The translations under genes were made by a program, and so were the position numbers. Positions 50,897 through 59,981 of a DNA stretch of 64,000 nucleotides are shown in pieces (the first letter of the stretch is position 1; every line of letters begins with the position of its first letter). This stretch comes from Candidatus Deferrimicrobiaceae bacterium (GTDB lineage: Bacteria > Desulfobacterota > Deferrimicrobia > Deferrimicrobiales > Deferrimicrobiaceae): contig DASXVV010000009.1 in assembly GCA_036504035.1 (NCBI GenBank), positions 641,751 to 705,750 on the forward strand, in the 5' to 3' direction. Below the pieces are notes generated by a model that worked only from the letters and a program-made list of their open reading frames with translations, did not search any database and was not told the DNA's origin.

Positions 50897-51687
50897 TTTG
50901 CCCGCTTCCCCGCACCGCCCCGTTTCGGTACGACCGCCTTCTTCGCGGCCGCCTTCTTGAGCTGCGCCGCTTCCCGCAGCGCCCACTCGGCCTGAACAGC
51001 GAGGATCGCCTTCCCCGCCTTCAGCGCCCCGTCGAGCATGGCGTCGAGCTCGGCCCTGGAGAACGGATCGCCCTCGGCCGTCCCTTGCACTTCGATCAGC
51101 CGCCCGCCCGACGCCATCACGACGTTCATGTCGACCTGCGCCTTCGAGTCCTCGGAATAGTCGAGGTCGACCAGCATCTTTCCCCCGACCACGCCGACGC
51201 TGATCGCCGCCACGCCGCCGGAGATGGGGTCTTCCTGGATCTTGCCCGAGGCCAGCAGCCGGTCGCACGCCTGCCGCAACGCGAGCCAGGCGCCGTTGAT
51301 CGAGGCGGTCCGCGTGCCGCCGTCGGCCTGCAGCACGTCGCAGTCGATCGTGATCGTCCGCTCGCCCAGCTTCTCGAAATCGACCACGGAGCGAAGCGCC
51401 CGCCCGATCAGCCGCTGGATTTCCTGCGTCCGGCCTTGAAGCCCCTTGCCGCCGCGCTCGCGCTGGACCCGCGTGTTGGTGGAGCGGGGCATCAGCGCAT
51501 ACTCGGCCGTCACCCATCCCTTCCCCTGCCCCTTCAGGAACGGCGGCACCCGCTCCTCGATCGAAGCGGCGCACACGACCTTCGTCTCGCCCATCTCGAA
51601 CAGGACCGAGCCTTCGGCATCCTTCTGGATCCCGGTGGTCACCCGGATCGGGCGGAGCTCTGAAGCCTTTCTTCCGTCATTGCGCAT
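50893..51687 (-). CDS. rph: ribonuclease PH
   Basis: This 264-aa protein is somewhat longer than the usual ~240 because of an Ala/Lys-rich tail ([21 protein letters not shown]). The RNase PH core is complete: '[19 protein letters not shown]', '[46 protein letters not shown]', '[25 protein letters not shown]' and '[22 protein letters not shown]'. It trims 3' ends of tRNA phosphorolytically. ATG 51687 follows GAGAGGAACCCCC. The longer open frame upstream is not used. Confidence 0.95.
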   Translation of the reverse strand: MRNDGRKASELRPIRVTTGIQKDAEGSVLFEMGETKVVCAASIEERVPPFLKGQGKGWVTAEYALMPRSTNTRVQRERGGKGLQGRTQEIQRLIGRALRSVVDFEKLGERTITIDCDVLQADGGTRTASINGAWLALRQACDRLLASGKIQEDPISGGVAAISVGVVGGKMLVDLDYSEDSKAQVDMNVVMASGGRLIEVQGTAEGDPFSRAELDAMLDGALKAGKAILAVQAEWALREAAQLKKAAAKKAVVPKRGGAGKRAK

Positions 51688-51814
51688 GGGGGTTCCTCTC
51701 GGGCCGCAGGGGGCATTGATCTTTCCCACTGCAGGTATATGATGATTTTTGCGTACAGTATACAAATTGACCGGATCCGGCAATCCAGTCCCGACCGAAT
51801 CCTTGGGAGGCGCC

Positions 51815-52213
51815 ATGAAAGCCGCACTCGGAACGTTCCTGTTGCTGGGATGCCTCGGAGCCCTGTATTCGAATTCCTTGGCCTCTGAGTTCACCGTCGT
51901 CAAGCCTTCCGTCGTCCAGGTCGACGGGCAGGACCAGGCCGACGCCAAGCTGTTCACCAACCCCGAAAAAAAGATCTACTACGTCTGCATCCAGGGCGAC
52001 AGCAACCTCTACGAGGTCGACCGGAAAGATAAGAAGGTCGTCGCCGTCAAGCGCTCCTCGGTGCTGGTCAAACCCGAAAAGTGCCGCCCCATCGAGGGCG
52101 CCGTCGAGCAGCCCATCGAGGGGCATCTCTACAAGGACACCGCCACAGGTTTCACTTTCAACGCACTGACCGGCAAAAAGATCACGGTCGCGATCCCGCA
52201 GGGGACCCGCTGA
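51815..52213 (+). CDS. secreted protein of unknown function
   Basis: From ATG 51815 (GGGAGGCGCC upstream) this 132-aa protein has a signal peptide ('[20 protein letters not shown]'; the internal Cys is early and not a clean lipobox). A basic, beta-rich domain follows: '[36 protein letters not shown]'. Two cysteines about 50 residues apart could bridge. No family is recognised. It stands alone between rph (divergent) and the terminator of the minus-strand infA gene. Confidence 0.65.
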   Translation: MKAALGTFLLLGCLGALYSNSLASEFTVVKPSVVQVDGQDQADAKLFTNPEKKIYYVCIQGDSNLYEVDRKDKKVVAVKRSSVLVKPEKCRPIEGAVEQPIEGHLYKDTATGFTFNALTGKKITVAIPQGTR

Positions 52214-52234
52214 CGGCTCCGCATCAACGCAAGC

Positions 52235-52264
52235 AAAAAACGAAACGGCCCCGCGCGGGGCCGT
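52235..52264 (-). terminator. Rho-independent terminator of infA
   Basis: The perfect stem ACGGCCCC/GGGGCCGT closes a GCGC loop (52245-52264). Reading on the minus strand, the stem is followed by TTCG and then a run of six T residues. It lies about 50 nt after the infA stop. A plus-strand gene ends 30 nt to the left, so the hairpin may work for both directions, but the T-run favours infA. Confidence 0.75.
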
Positions 52265-52313
52265 ACGCCTGGAATGGGTGGCGACCGAAAAGGCCTGCCG
52301 CCCGTTGTCTTTT

Positions 52314-52535
52314 CTAGAGCTTCTGGCGGTGAACGATCAGCCCGTGGGTCGGGTCGTAGGGGGAGACGCCGACCGTCACCTTGTCGCCCACGAGCACACG
52401 GATCTTGAATCGCTTCATGTTGCCGCCAAGCTTGGCAAGAATCGTGATCCCGTTCTCGAGCGTGACGACGTAGTTGCCCCCACCCGTCGCGGCGGTTACG
52501 CTCCCCTCGATCTTTGCCAGGTCGTCTCTTGCCAT
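52314..52535 (-). CDS. infA: translation initiation factor IF-1
   Basis: This 73-aa OB-fold protein has 'IEGSVTAATGGGNYVVTLENGITILAKLGGNMKRFKIRVLVGDKVTVGVSPYDPTHGLIV', which aligns end to end with bacterial IF-1 and includes the 'LENG' and 'RVLVGDKVTV' blocks. IF-1 blocks the ribosomal A site during initiation. It is the third gene of a minus-strand run with the SUI1-like and S1-like genes. 'TATCGCCCTCCCGC' upstream supplies GGAGGGCG as its ribosome site. It ends at a terminator. Confidence 0.92.
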   Translation of the reverse strand: MARDDLAKIEGSVTAATGGGNYVVTLENGITILAKLGGNMKRFKIRVLVGDKVTVGVSPYDPTHGLIVHRQKL

Positions 52536-52550
52536 GGTATCGCCCTCCCG

Positions 52551-52922
52551 CTACCCGCCTGCGAGCTTGACGGTGTAGCCGCGTTTCGTCAGTTCGGCGA
52601 CCAGCGTCTCGCGATGGTCGCCCTGGATTTCGATGAGGCCGTCCTTGGCGGTGCCGCCGGTCCCGCACCGCCTCTTGAGCTCGCCCGAAAGCGCCGCCAG
52701 CGCGTCCTCGGAAAGCATCACGCCCGAGACGGTCGTGACGGTCTTCCCGCCACGCCCCTTGGTCTCGCGACGAACGCGGACCACGCCGTCCCCCTTGGGA
52801 GGCGCTTGCGATGCGGCTTTTTTCCGGCAGACACAACCGGCGGCCGGCCTGCCGCACGAAGGGCAGACCCGGCCGACCCCGGTTGTATATACGACAGGTC
52901 GGTCGTCACGGCGATCGTTCAT
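52551..52922 (-). CDS. yciH: SUI1/YciH family translation factor with zinc-ribbon-like start
   Basis: This 123-aa protein has C-terminal residues 45-123 forming the SUI1 (eIF1/YciH) fold: 'RVRRETKGRGGKTVTTVSGV', 'LKRRCGTGGTAKDGLIEIQGDHRETLVAELTKRGY'. The N-terminus has four cysteines, 'VCPSCGRPAAGCVCRKK', which could form a small zinc knuckle. YciH-like factors affect start-site fidelity. It lies between the S1-like and infA genes, so all three act in translation initiation, an unusual but sensible grouping. Confidence 0.88.
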   Translation of the reverse strand: MNDRRDDRPVVYTTGVGRVCPSCGRPAAGCVCRKKAASQAPPKGDGVVRVRRETKGRGGKTVTTVSGVMLSEDALAALSGELKRRCGTGGTAKDGLIEIQGDHRETLVAELTKRGYTVKLAGG

Positions 52923-52949
52923 CGCCTGCGCTTTCCTCCCCGGTGATGG

Positions 52950-54167
52950 CTACTTGCCGTCCTTGTTGCCCAGCTTGGCCGCCTTGAGCGCCTCGCCGAA
53001 GGAACCAAGCGAGCGGGGCGCGTCGGGGGACATGTAGTCCTTGTAGTCGGACGCCTCGGCCTCGGACGAGTCGGACGCGGTTACGACGCCCGGAAGCGCG
53101 AGGGCGATGCGACGCTTCTCGCGGTCGACCGATTCGACCTTGACCTCGACGACCTGGCCTTCCTTCACGACCTCGTTCGGGTGCTTGATCCGCTTGCCGC
53201 CACCGAGGCGGGAGATGTGGATCAGGCCGTCGATGCCGTCGCCCAGTGCCACGAAAGCGCCGAACGCCGTCAGGCGGGCCACCTTGCCCGTGTGGACGGA
53301 ACCCGGGGGGAACTTCTGGACCGACGTGTCCCACGGATCGGGCAGCGCGGCCTTGAGGCTGAAGGTGAACCGCTCCTTGACCCAGTCGAGCTGCGTGATG
53401 ACGACCTCGACTTCCTGGCCGACGGTCAGCACGTCCCGGACATCGGCCACGCGCGCCCAGCCGATCTCGGAGATCGGGATGAGCCCCTCGATGTCGCCGA
53501 TGTTCACGAAGGCGCCGAAATCGCGGAGCGAGGTGATCGTCCCCTTGACGGTCGTCCCTTCCTTGAGCGTGTCCTTGAGCCCTTCCTGGCGCAACTGCCG
53601 CTCGGCCTCGAGCAGCACGCGGCGCGAGACGACGATGTTGCGGCCGCGCTCGCCGTACTGGGTGACCTTGAAGGAAAGCTTCTTGCCGGGGTACTCGCCT
53701 TCTTCCTTGATGCGGGGAAGCCCCATCTGGGAGAACGGGCAGAACGCCCGGGTGCCGCCCGCGAGCTTCACCTCGAAGCCGCCCTTGATCTCCTTGACGA
53801 CGAACCCTTCGACCGGGATACCGCTTCTGAACGCCTCTTCGATCTGGGCGTTGCCGCCGCCTCCTACAACCTTGAGCGTGAAACGGAGTTCGCTGTTGGA
53901 GGAGGACAGGAAGTAGGCGGAGAGCGGGTCGCCGACCTTGACGGTGATGTTCCCGTCGGCGTCGAGCAGCTCCTTGCGGTCGATCACCCCTTCGCCCTTG
54001 CGGCCCAGATCGAGAAAGATCCAGTCGGGCGCGATGGAGACGATGGTCGCGTCGATCTTCTGTCCCGGCCTCAGCTTGGTCGGGGCGACGTACGAGCCTT
54101 CGAGCATTGCGGCAAAATCTTCTTCCTCTTCGACTTCATTGACTTTCGTGTCTTCCAGTTCACTCAT
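52950..54167 (-). CDS. S1 RNA-binding domain protein (ribosomal protein S1-like)
   Basis: This 405-aa protein has an acidic N-terminal segment (MSELEDTKVNEVEEEEDFAA) followed by four S1 OB domains at about 40-110, 120-190, 210-280 and 295-365. Each carries the pattern 'G....G.V..I...GAFV.L...G..PISE.G'. E. coli S1 has six, so this is a shorter S1 or S1-like protein. It starts at ATG 54167 with AAGGA further upstream; the longer frame adds a weak extension. It binds mRNA on the ribosome or a related RNA. The last 40 residues are rich in Ser/Asp. Confidence 0.85.
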   Translation of the reverse strand: MSELEDTKVNEVEEEEDFAAMLEGSYVAPTKLRPGQKIDATIVSIAPDWIFLDLGRKGEGVIDRKELLDADGNITVKVGDPLSAYFLSSSNSELRFTLKVVGGGGNAQIEEAFRSGIPVEGFVVKEIKGGFEVKLAGGTRAFCPFSQMGLPRIKEEGEYPGKKLSFKVTQYGERGRNIVVSRRVLLEAERQLRQEGLKDTLKEGTTVKGTITSLRDFGAFVNIGDIEGLIPISEIGWARVADVRDVLTVGQEVEVVITQLDWVKERFTFSLKAALPDPWDTSVQKFPPGSVHTGKVARLTAFGAFVALGDGIDGLIHISRLGGGKRIKHPNEVVKEGQVVEVKVESVDREKRRIALALPGVVTASDSSEAEASDYKDYMSPDAPRSLGSFGEALKAAKLGNKDGK

Positions 54168-54331
54168 CGGTAGCCTGTTCCTTGGGGAAAATAGATTAAG
54201 CATTCGACTATAACCCGAATCGTCCTCCGGAACCATCCGAAAATGGCATCCATGAAAAATTGGAGTTATGATGCATCGGACGCGGGGGGCAAGACGATCT
54301 TCGCGAATTGCGCATCCGGGGGCAACAAGGC

Positions 54332-54934
54332 ATGATCCACAACGTCGTCATGTGGCTGGTCGAGACCATCGGGGCCTGCGGCTACACCGGCATCTTCCTT
54401 CTCATGGCGATGGAAAGCTCGATCGTCCCGGTCCCGAGCGAACTGGTGATGCCGCCCGCGGGCTACCTCGCCTGCCAGGGGCGGATGGATCTCTGGGTCG
54501 CCATCCTGGTCGGCACGGCGGGTAGCCTCGTCGGCGCGTACGCCAACTATTTCGCCGCCCGGTACCTGGGCCGGCCGCTGATCCTCAAGTACGGGCGCTA
54601 CGTCCTGATGCCCCCCGAAAAATTTCTGAAGGTCGAGCTCTTCTTCCTGACCCACGGCGAGATCTCCACGTTCATCGGCCGCCTGCTGCCGGTCATACGC
54701 CATCTCATCTCGATTCCCGCGGGGCTATCGGGGATGAGCCATCTGCGCTTCACGGCCTACACGCTGCTCGGCGCCGGCATCTGGGTGACGATCCTGACGT
54801 ATATCGGCTACGCCATCGGGCAGAACCAGGCGTTGGTCATGTCCTATTCTCACCGGGCGTTGGGAGGCGTGGTCGTCGCGTCGGCGCTGCTGGTGGCAGT
54901 CTACGTGCTGATCCGGAAGAGGAAGCGCCCCTGA
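54332..54934 (+). CDS. DedA family membrane protein
   Basis: From ATG 54332 this 200-aa protein has five to six membrane segments and DedA hallmarks: 'FLLMAMESSIVPVPSELVMPPAGYLA' (re-entrant E/P loop) and 'FIGRLLPVIRHLISIPAGLSGM' with the conserved Arg residues. DedA proteins act in undecaprenyl-phosphate or phospholipid flipping and in proton-driven homeostasis. A longer frame starts 8 codons earlier without a ribosome site. It lies divergent from the S1-like gene and convergent with the HD-GYP gene. Confidence 0.9.
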   Translation: MIHNVVMWLVETIGACGYTGIFLLMAMESSIVPVPSELVMPPAGYLACQGRMDLWVAILVGTAGSLVGAYANYFAARYLGRPLILKYGRYVLMPPEKFLKVELFFLTHGEISTFIGRLLPVIRHLISIPAGLSGMSHLRFTAYTLLGAGIWVTILTYIGYAIGQNQALVMSYSHRALGGVVVASALLVAVYVLIRKRKRP

Positions 54935-54947
54935 GAGGGCCGGCCGG

Positions 54948-56177
54948 TCAGGCAGCCGCCGGCGCCCCGACCGCGGCATCCTGGCATACGGCCAGATTCG
55001 CGGCGACGAGATCGACCAGCTTCCCGTCCACTTCGTTCTCGGCCTCCATCCCCCGCAGCATCGTCAGGATCTCGGCCGCCGGCAGCGATCTCCGGTAGGG
55101 ACGCGTCTGCGCGAGCGCCTGATAGACGTCGGCGACCTTGATGATCCGCGATTCCATCGGGATCTCATGCCCCTCGATGCGGAACGGGTATCCGTGGCCG
55201 CTCATCGATTCGTGGTGCTCGGACGCCCACCGGGCAACCTCCCCCAGCCCCCCGATCCGCCGCAGGATCTGCCAGGTCGCATAGCTGTGCTTCATGATGA
55301 CGGCGCGCTCCATCGTCGAAAGCTTGGCGGGGCTGTCGAGAACTTCGTCGGGCACCTGAAGCTTGCCGATGTCGTGCAGCAGCGCCGCGACCTCGATCTC
55401 GCCCAGCCGCTCTCCCGTGAATCCCGCCATCTGCGCCAGGCGACGCGCCAGCCGCGCAACCCCCAGCGAATGCTCCTTCGTAAAGTGTGATTTCGCATCG
55501 ACGATCTCTGCGATGATGAGGGCGAACCGTTTCAACTCGTCGTAACCCACGTAGCGGCAGCTTTCGGCCTGCTGCATCTCGGCGACATACTCGGGGATGT
55601 AGTCCTGCGTGAGCCTCAGCCAGAACGCCTCGGGAGCGGAGGCAGTGAGGAACGCATCGACAATCTCGGGGGCGAAGAATGTTCCGCGATACCGCGCGAT
55701 CGTCTCGCGGATCGGGGCGACCGCCAGGAGCGGCGATTCGCTGCCCATACAGGAGGCGGCCTGCACGTCGACCCGGTCCGACAGGTAGACGAGGTTGGCG
55801 AGCAGCGCCGTCATCGGATCGCAGCGCGTCTTCGAGAGCTCGTCCCAGTGCGTGTGGTGATAGAGCACGATCGGGGCCAGATGGCCCATCGGCGGGAAGT
55901 CTTTCAGAAGGGCGTACCCTTTTTCGCAATGGAGGTGGGCATCCGCCCAGTCGAGTTCGTCGACGAGGGTGCGGTGGACGCGGGTCGAGGAAACGCCGCA
56001 GTCGTGGACCAGCCCGGCATCGAAGAGCAGCTGCTGCGTCGCCCGGTCCCAGCCCATCCGCTTCGCGATCTCGACGGCGATGACCGCGACCCGGCGGCCG
56101 TGCATCACATCGTCGATCCCGACGAGATCCACGGCCCGTGCGACCGACAGGATCAATTGCCGAACGTCGACCTTCAT
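54948..56177 (-). CDS. HD-GYP domain protein, probably c-di-GMP phosphodiesterase, with duplicated HD region
   Basis: This 409-aa protein has two HD-like halves. The first (about 20-140) has H26, HD at 58-59, 'YHHTHWDE' and 'LSDRVDV'. The second (about 225-400) is a full HD-GYP with HDIGK at 268-272, 'HHESMSGHGYP' and 'KVADVYQALAQTRPYRRS'. The HD-GYP half should hydrolyse cyclic di-GMP. The N-terminal half keeps metal ligands, so it may be a second catalytic or sensing domain. There is no membrane segment. Start ATG 56177 has GGGAGGTGCCGC upstream. Confidence 0.88.
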   Translation of the reverse strand: MKVDVRQLILSVARAVDLVGIDDVMHGRRVAVIAVEIAKRMGWDRATQQLLFDAGLVHDCGVSSTRVHRTLVDELDWADAHLHCEKGYALLKDFPPMGHLAPIVLYHHTHWDELSKTRCDPMTALLANLVYLSDRVDVQAASCMGSESPLLAVAPIRETIARYRGTFFAPEIVDAFLTASAPEAFWLRLTQDYIPEYVAEMQQAESCRYVGYDELKRFALIIAEIVDAKSHFTKEHSLGVARLARRLAQMAGFTGERLGEIEVAALLHDIGKLQVPDEVLDSPAKLSTMERAVIMKHSYATWQILRRIGGLGEVARWASEHHESMSGHGYPFRIEGHEIPMESRIIKVADVYQALAQTRPYRRSLPAAEILTMLRGMEAENEVDGKLVDLVAANLAVCQDAAVGAPAAA

Positions 56178-56254
56178 GCGGCACCTCCCGACAGGGTCGG
56201 TTGACCTGCGCAGCGGCCTCGGTCTTTAAAGTGTAGAACTTAGGCAGCGACCGG

Positions 56255-57097
56255 TCAACGCGATCCCTGGGCAGGAAGCAGCGCATCGATCGCCGAGAGC
56301 GCCTTGAGCGCCTCCTGCGCGATCGGCAGGTGCGGTGGGGAGATCCCGGGCTCCCGCGGGTTGATCCGCACCGCGGTGATTCCGGGCGAGCGGCCAAGCC
56401 GCTCGGTCATGCACCGGATCGTGGCGATGTCCGTCCCCGCGCCCATCTCGACCACGACGGTCTTCCGGCCCGCCGCCTCTCCCAGAAAACGGTCGAATCG
56501 CTCCTCCTGCTTGCGCGTCCGTCCGTCGACCCAGGACCAGTCGCCGAACATGAGGATGTTGGGACGCGCCACGCCGCCGCAGTGCGGGCAGCGGGGAATC
56601 GATCGTGCACGCATCGTGGCGGGATCGACCGCCACGGATTCCGCGTTGGTCCAGATCGCGTCGCAGCAGGGCGTCATGCATTGGAGATGGTGGATGGACC
56701 CGTGCACTTCGAGGATGGCGTCCGCGTCGAAACCCGCCTTCTGGAACTGCCCGTCGACGTTCGAGGTGACCACGAAGGCGTCGAGCCCGAAGCGGACGAC
56801 CCAGTCGCGCAGGATGCGGAACCCGTCGTGCGGCACCGTCTTGCGGTAGAGTTCGAGCCGATGCCCGTAGAATCCCCACCCGAACGCCGGATCGTCGGTG
56901 AAATGGGATGGATTGGCCGCCTGCTCGAATCGCATCCCCAGCCGCTCGTACATCGGGTAGGCCTTCCAGAATCCCTGCGGCCCCCGGAAGTCGGGCAGCC
57001 CCGAATCGACCCCCATCCCCGCCCCGGCGGCGACGATGAGCACCTCTGCTTCCCGGATCGCTGCGGCCGCGCAGGCAACCGCCTTCCCGAGCTCCAA
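56255..57097 (-). CDS. Sir2 family NAD-dependent protein deacylase
   Basis: This 280-aa protein has a Rossmann-type NAD site 'AAGAGMGVDSGLPDFRGPQGFWKAYP', 'VTSNVDGQFQKAGFD' and the catalytic His in 'LEVHGSIHHLQC'. A zinc knuckle with CxxxCC and CPHCGG follows, then 'RPNILMFGDWSW' and 'VVEMGAGTDIATIR'. These are sirtuin features, although TQNVD is TSNVD here. It removes acetyl or acyl groups from lysine with NAD. Start ATG 57097 has GGAGAGGCGG upstream. It follows sucD on the same strand with a 67-nt gap. Confidence 0.88.
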   Translation of the reverse strand: MELGKAVACAAAAIREAEVLIVAAGAGMGVDSGLPDFRGPQGFWKAYPMYERLGMRFEQAANPSHFTDDPAFGWGFYGHRLELYRKTVPHDGFRILRDWVVRFGLDAFVVTSNVDGQFQKAGFDADAILEVHGSIHHLQCMTPCCDAIWTNAESVAVDPATMRARSIPRCPHCGGVARPNILMFGDWSWVDGRTRKQEERFDRFLGEAAGRKTVVVEMGAGTDIATIRCMTERLGRSPGITAVRINPREPGISPPHLPIAQEALKALSAIDALLPAQGSR

Positions 57098-57164
57098 ATC
57101 CGCCTCTCCCTGACCCCGGCGTCCGTGGCCCGCGGGCCCTCCCGATTCAGAGCGCCCGGCCGAA

Positions 57165-58055
57165 TCAGGTCGCGGCCGGAGCCGCCGCCTTCATGGCCTC
57201 GTGCATCGCCTCGCCCATCTTCGTCGGGCTCTTCGACACCGTCACGCCGCATTCGGACAACGTGCGGATCTTGTCGCCCGCGCGCCCCTTGCCCCCGGTG
57301 ATGATCGCCCCGGCGTGTCCCATCCGCTTTCCGGGAGGCGCGGAGACGCCGGCGATAAACGCCGCGACCGGCTTCTTCATGTTTTCCTGGATCCAGTGCG
57401 CGGCCGCCTCTTCGGCGCCGCCGCCGATCTCGCCGATCATGAAGACCCCGTCAGTCTCCGGGTCATCGTTGAACATCGTGAGCACGTCGATGAAGTTCAT
57501 CCCGATGATCGGGTCGCCGCCGATGCCGACGCAGGTCGACTGCCCGAGCCCCAGGTCGGTGAGCTGCTTGACGGCCTCGTAGGTGAGCGTCCCGCTCCGT
57601 GACAAGACGCCGATCCTGCCCGGCGTATGGATGTAGCCCGGCATGATCCCGACCTTGCACTGGCCGGGCGTGATGACGCCGGGGCAGTTCGGGCCGACCA
57701 GCCGCATCCTGCTTTCGGAAACCATCTTCTTGACCGGAACCATGTCGCGCACCGGGATCCCCTCTGTGATGCAGACGGCCAGCCCGAGCCCCGCGTCGGC
57801 GGCCTCGAGGATAGCGTCGGCCGCCCCGGGCGGAGGCACGAAGATCATCGACGTGTTGGCTTCCGTATACTTGACCGCCTCGTTCACGGTGTTGAAGACC
57901 GGGATGCCCTCGATGTGGATGCCGCCCCGCCCCGGCGTGACGCCGGCGACGATATTGGTGCCGTAGGCCCTGCACTGCTGCGTGTGGAACAGGCCGCTGC
58001 GACCGGTGATCCCCTGGACGACAATCTTCGAATTCCTATCGATCAATATGGACAT
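57165..58055 (-). CDS. sucD: succinyl-CoA ligase alpha subunit
   Basis: This 296-aa protein has the CoA-binding N-terminus '[28 protein letters not shown]', '[11 protein letters not shown]', '[14 protein letters not shown]', '[38 protein letters not shown]', and the phosphohistidine in '[17 protein letters not shown]'. It works with SucC in the TCA cycle to make succinate and ATP or GTP. It lies 41 nt downstream of sucC in the usual order. The length is normal. Confidence 0.97.
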   Translation of the reverse strand: MSILIDRNSKIVVQGITGRSGLFHTQQCRAYGTNIVAGVTPGRGGIHIEGIPVFNTVNEAVKYTEANTSMIFVPPPGAADAILEAADAGLGLAVCITEGIPVRDMVPVKKMVSESRMRLVGPNCPGVITPGQCKVGIMPGYIHTPGRIGVLSRSGTLTYEAVKQLTDLGLGQSTCVGIGGDPIIGMNFIDVLTMFNDDPETDGVFMIGEIGGGAEEAAAHWIQENMKKPVAAFIAGVSAPPGKRMGHAGAIITGGKGRAGDKIRTLSECGVTVSKSPTKMGEAMHEAMKAAAPAAT

Positions 58056-58096
58056 GGGAGACTCCCCGAAGTTTTTATTTTATTGGGCCAGGGCCC

Positions 58097-59254
58097 TTAG
58101 CCGAGCATCTTGACGATCCGCGCCGCCGCCTCGCCGAGGTTGTCGCCGCACTCGACGTTGAGCCCCGACTCCTTCAGGAGCCGCTTCCCCTCTTCGACCT
58201 GGCTGCCGTCCATCCGGATCACGATCGGCAGCGTGCAGTGGACCTCTTCGGCCGCCTCGATGATCCCCTGTGCGATGACGTCGCAGCGCATGATGCCGCC
58301 GAAGATGTTGACGAAAATCCCGTTCACGTCGTTGTCCTGCAAGATGATCTTGAACGCCTCGGCCACTTTCTCGCGCGTGGCGCCGCCGCCGACGTCGAGA
58401 AAATTCGCCGGCTTCCCGCCGTATTCGTTGAGCACGTCGAGCGTGGCCATCGCCAGGCCGGCCCCATTGACCAGGCAGCCGATGTTGCCGGAGAGCTTGA
58501 TGTAGGAGAGGTCGTATTTCCCCGCCTGGATCTCGAGCGGGTCGAGTTGCGAGTAGTCGACCATGTCGGGATATTCCCGATGGCGGAAGACGGCGTTGTC
58601 GTCGAAGGTGATCTTGGCGTCCATCGCCATCAGCCAGCCCGCCTTCGAGACGACGAGCGGGTTGATCTCGACCAGCGAGCAGTCCTTCTCATGGAATGCG
58701 CGATAAAGGTTGAGGATGAGGTTGACGCAATCCTCGCAGACGCTGCCGGTCAGGCCAAGCGCCAGCGCGATGCGGCGGGCCTGGTAGGGACGCAGCCCGG
58801 TAAACGGGTCGATGGCGAAGGTGACGATCTTCTCGGGAGACTTCGCCGCCACCTCCTCGATGTCCATGCCGCCCTCGGCGGAGGCGATCAGGATGTATTG
58901 CGAGTTGCCCCGGTCGAGCGTGATCGACAGGTAGAACTCCTTGGCGATCTCGACCGCCTCTTCGACCAGGATGCGGCGGACCCGCAGCCCTTCCGGCCCG
59001 GTCTGCGGCGTGACGATCTTTTTGCCGAACAGCTCCTTGCCGACCTCCTGCGCCTGCTCGGGGTGGTGGACGACCTTCACGCCGCCCGCCTTCCCGCGCC
59101 CGCCGGCGTAAATCTGCGCCTTGACCACGCAATGGCCGCCCATCTCCTTGGCGGCGCGCTCGACCTGGTCGGAAGTCATCGCGACCCGACCTCTCGGGAC
59201 CGGAATGCCGTAGGCGCTGAGAATCTCCTTGGCCTGGTATTCGTGGATGTTCAT
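58097..59254 (-). CDS. sucC: succinyl-CoA ligase (ADP-forming) beta subunit
   Basis: This 385-aa ATP-grasp protein has 'MNIHEYQAKEILSAYGIPVPRGRVAMT', 'CVVKAQIYAGGRGKAGGVKVV', 'IEINPLVV'-type 'SLVEINPLVVSKAGWLMAMDAKITFDDNA', 'GNIGCLVNGAGLAMATLDVL' and 'NIFGGIMRCDVIAQGI'. It forms the nucleotide site of succinyl-CoA ligase. AGGGGGAGCC precedes ATG 59254. It is first gene of sucCD. A 106-nt leader on the right holds the promoter. Confidence 0.97.
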   Translation of the reverse strand: MNIHEYQAKEILSAYGIPVPRGRVAMTSDQVERAAKEMGGHCVVKAQIYAGGRGKAGGVKVVHHPEQAQEVGKELFGKKIVTPQTGPEGLRVRRILVEEAVEIAKEFYLSITLDRGNSQYILIASAEGGMDIEEVAAKSPEKIVTFAIDPFTGLRPYQARRIALALGLTGSVCEDCVNLILNLYRAFHEKDCSLVEINPLVVSKAGWLMAMDAKITFDDNAVFRHREYPDMVDYSQLDPLEIQAGKYDLSYIKLSGNIGCLVNGAGLAMATLDVLNEYGGKPANFLDVGGGATREKVAEAFKIILQDNDVNGIFVNIFGGIMRCDVIAQGIIEAAEEVHCTLPIVIRMDGSQVEEGKRLLKESGLNVECGDNLGEAAARIVKMLG

Positions 59255-59360
59255 GGCTCCCCCTGGAAAATTGTGGTTCCGGATAAATGGTCAGGACAAC
59301 ACGGAGATTTCATCGGCAGATGGCGTGATAAATATCAGTGGATGATGATCATCTGCCCGG

Positions 59361-59957
59361 CTACTGGAGATACCGGAACGTGGCCTGGAACCGCAGGGAT
59401 TGGACGTAGGGAGCGGACGGGAACGGATTGAACGGCGCCGCCGCGATCAGGGAATCCAACGCGGCGTTGTCCAGCAGCGGCTTTCCGGAGCTGCGGAAGA
59501 TTTCCTTCGAGACCAGTTTCCCCTTCCGGTCCACCATGCCATGGAGCTCGACCGTTCCCTCGGCGCCCCGCTCGACCGTCTCCCAAGGATAGACGACGCA
59601 CAATACGATCCGGCGACCGATCGCCTCGACATACCTGCGGGTGAACGCGAAGTCCTCGATGGCGTCCACGGTGATGTCGACGCAGCCGCCGCGGCACTCC
59701 GTCATCCGGAACAGGGGCGCCGCGGGCGCCAAGGCAACCGGAGCGGGATTGTCCGGCGTTGGAAGCGCCTGCGGGCCTGCGCCCGTCTTCATCGGTCCCG
59801 ACGCCGGCACCGGATCGGGCATCTTCCCCGCGTCCCGGGATTGCCTGCCCTGCCCCTCGGCGGGAAGCATCCGGAAGCCGCCGCACCCGCCGCCGCCCAT
59901 CGCCGTCGAGACCAGGAACAGAACCGCAAGCGCCTTTGTCGTCCCGAACCGCTTCAT
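59361..59957 (-). CDS. TonB C-terminal-domain lipoprotein
   Basis: From ATG 59957 this 198-aa protein has a lipoprotein signal ('LAVLFLVSTAMGGGGCGG'), a Pro/Ala-rich linker and a C-terminal TonB-like domain: 'GTVELHGMVDRKGKLVSKEIFRSSGKPLLDNAALDSLIAAAPFNPFP'. That pattern is the TonB_C/energy-transducer domain. Lacking an N-terminal membrane helix, it is instead tethered by lipid, so it is probably not a classical TonB but a periplasmic partner. No ExbB/ExbD genes are adjacent. Confidence 0.8.
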   Translation of the reverse strand: MKRFGTTKALAVLFLVSTAMGGGGCGGFRMLPAEGQGRQSRDAGKMPDPVPASGPMKTGAGPQALPTPDNPAPVALAPAAPLFRMTECRGGCVDITVDAIEDFAFTRRYVEAIGRRIVLCVVYPWETVERGAEGTVELHGMVDRKGKLVSKEIFRSSGKPLLDNAALDSLIAAAPFNPFPSAPYVQSLRFQATFRYLQ

Positions 59958-59981
59958 GTTCAGCCCCGGCAAATCGAAATT

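Noticed and set aside
50291-51574. Long 427-aa frame across rdgB and rph
   Set aside because: Only the C-terminal 201 residues are RdgB; the rest is a shadow of rph in another frame.
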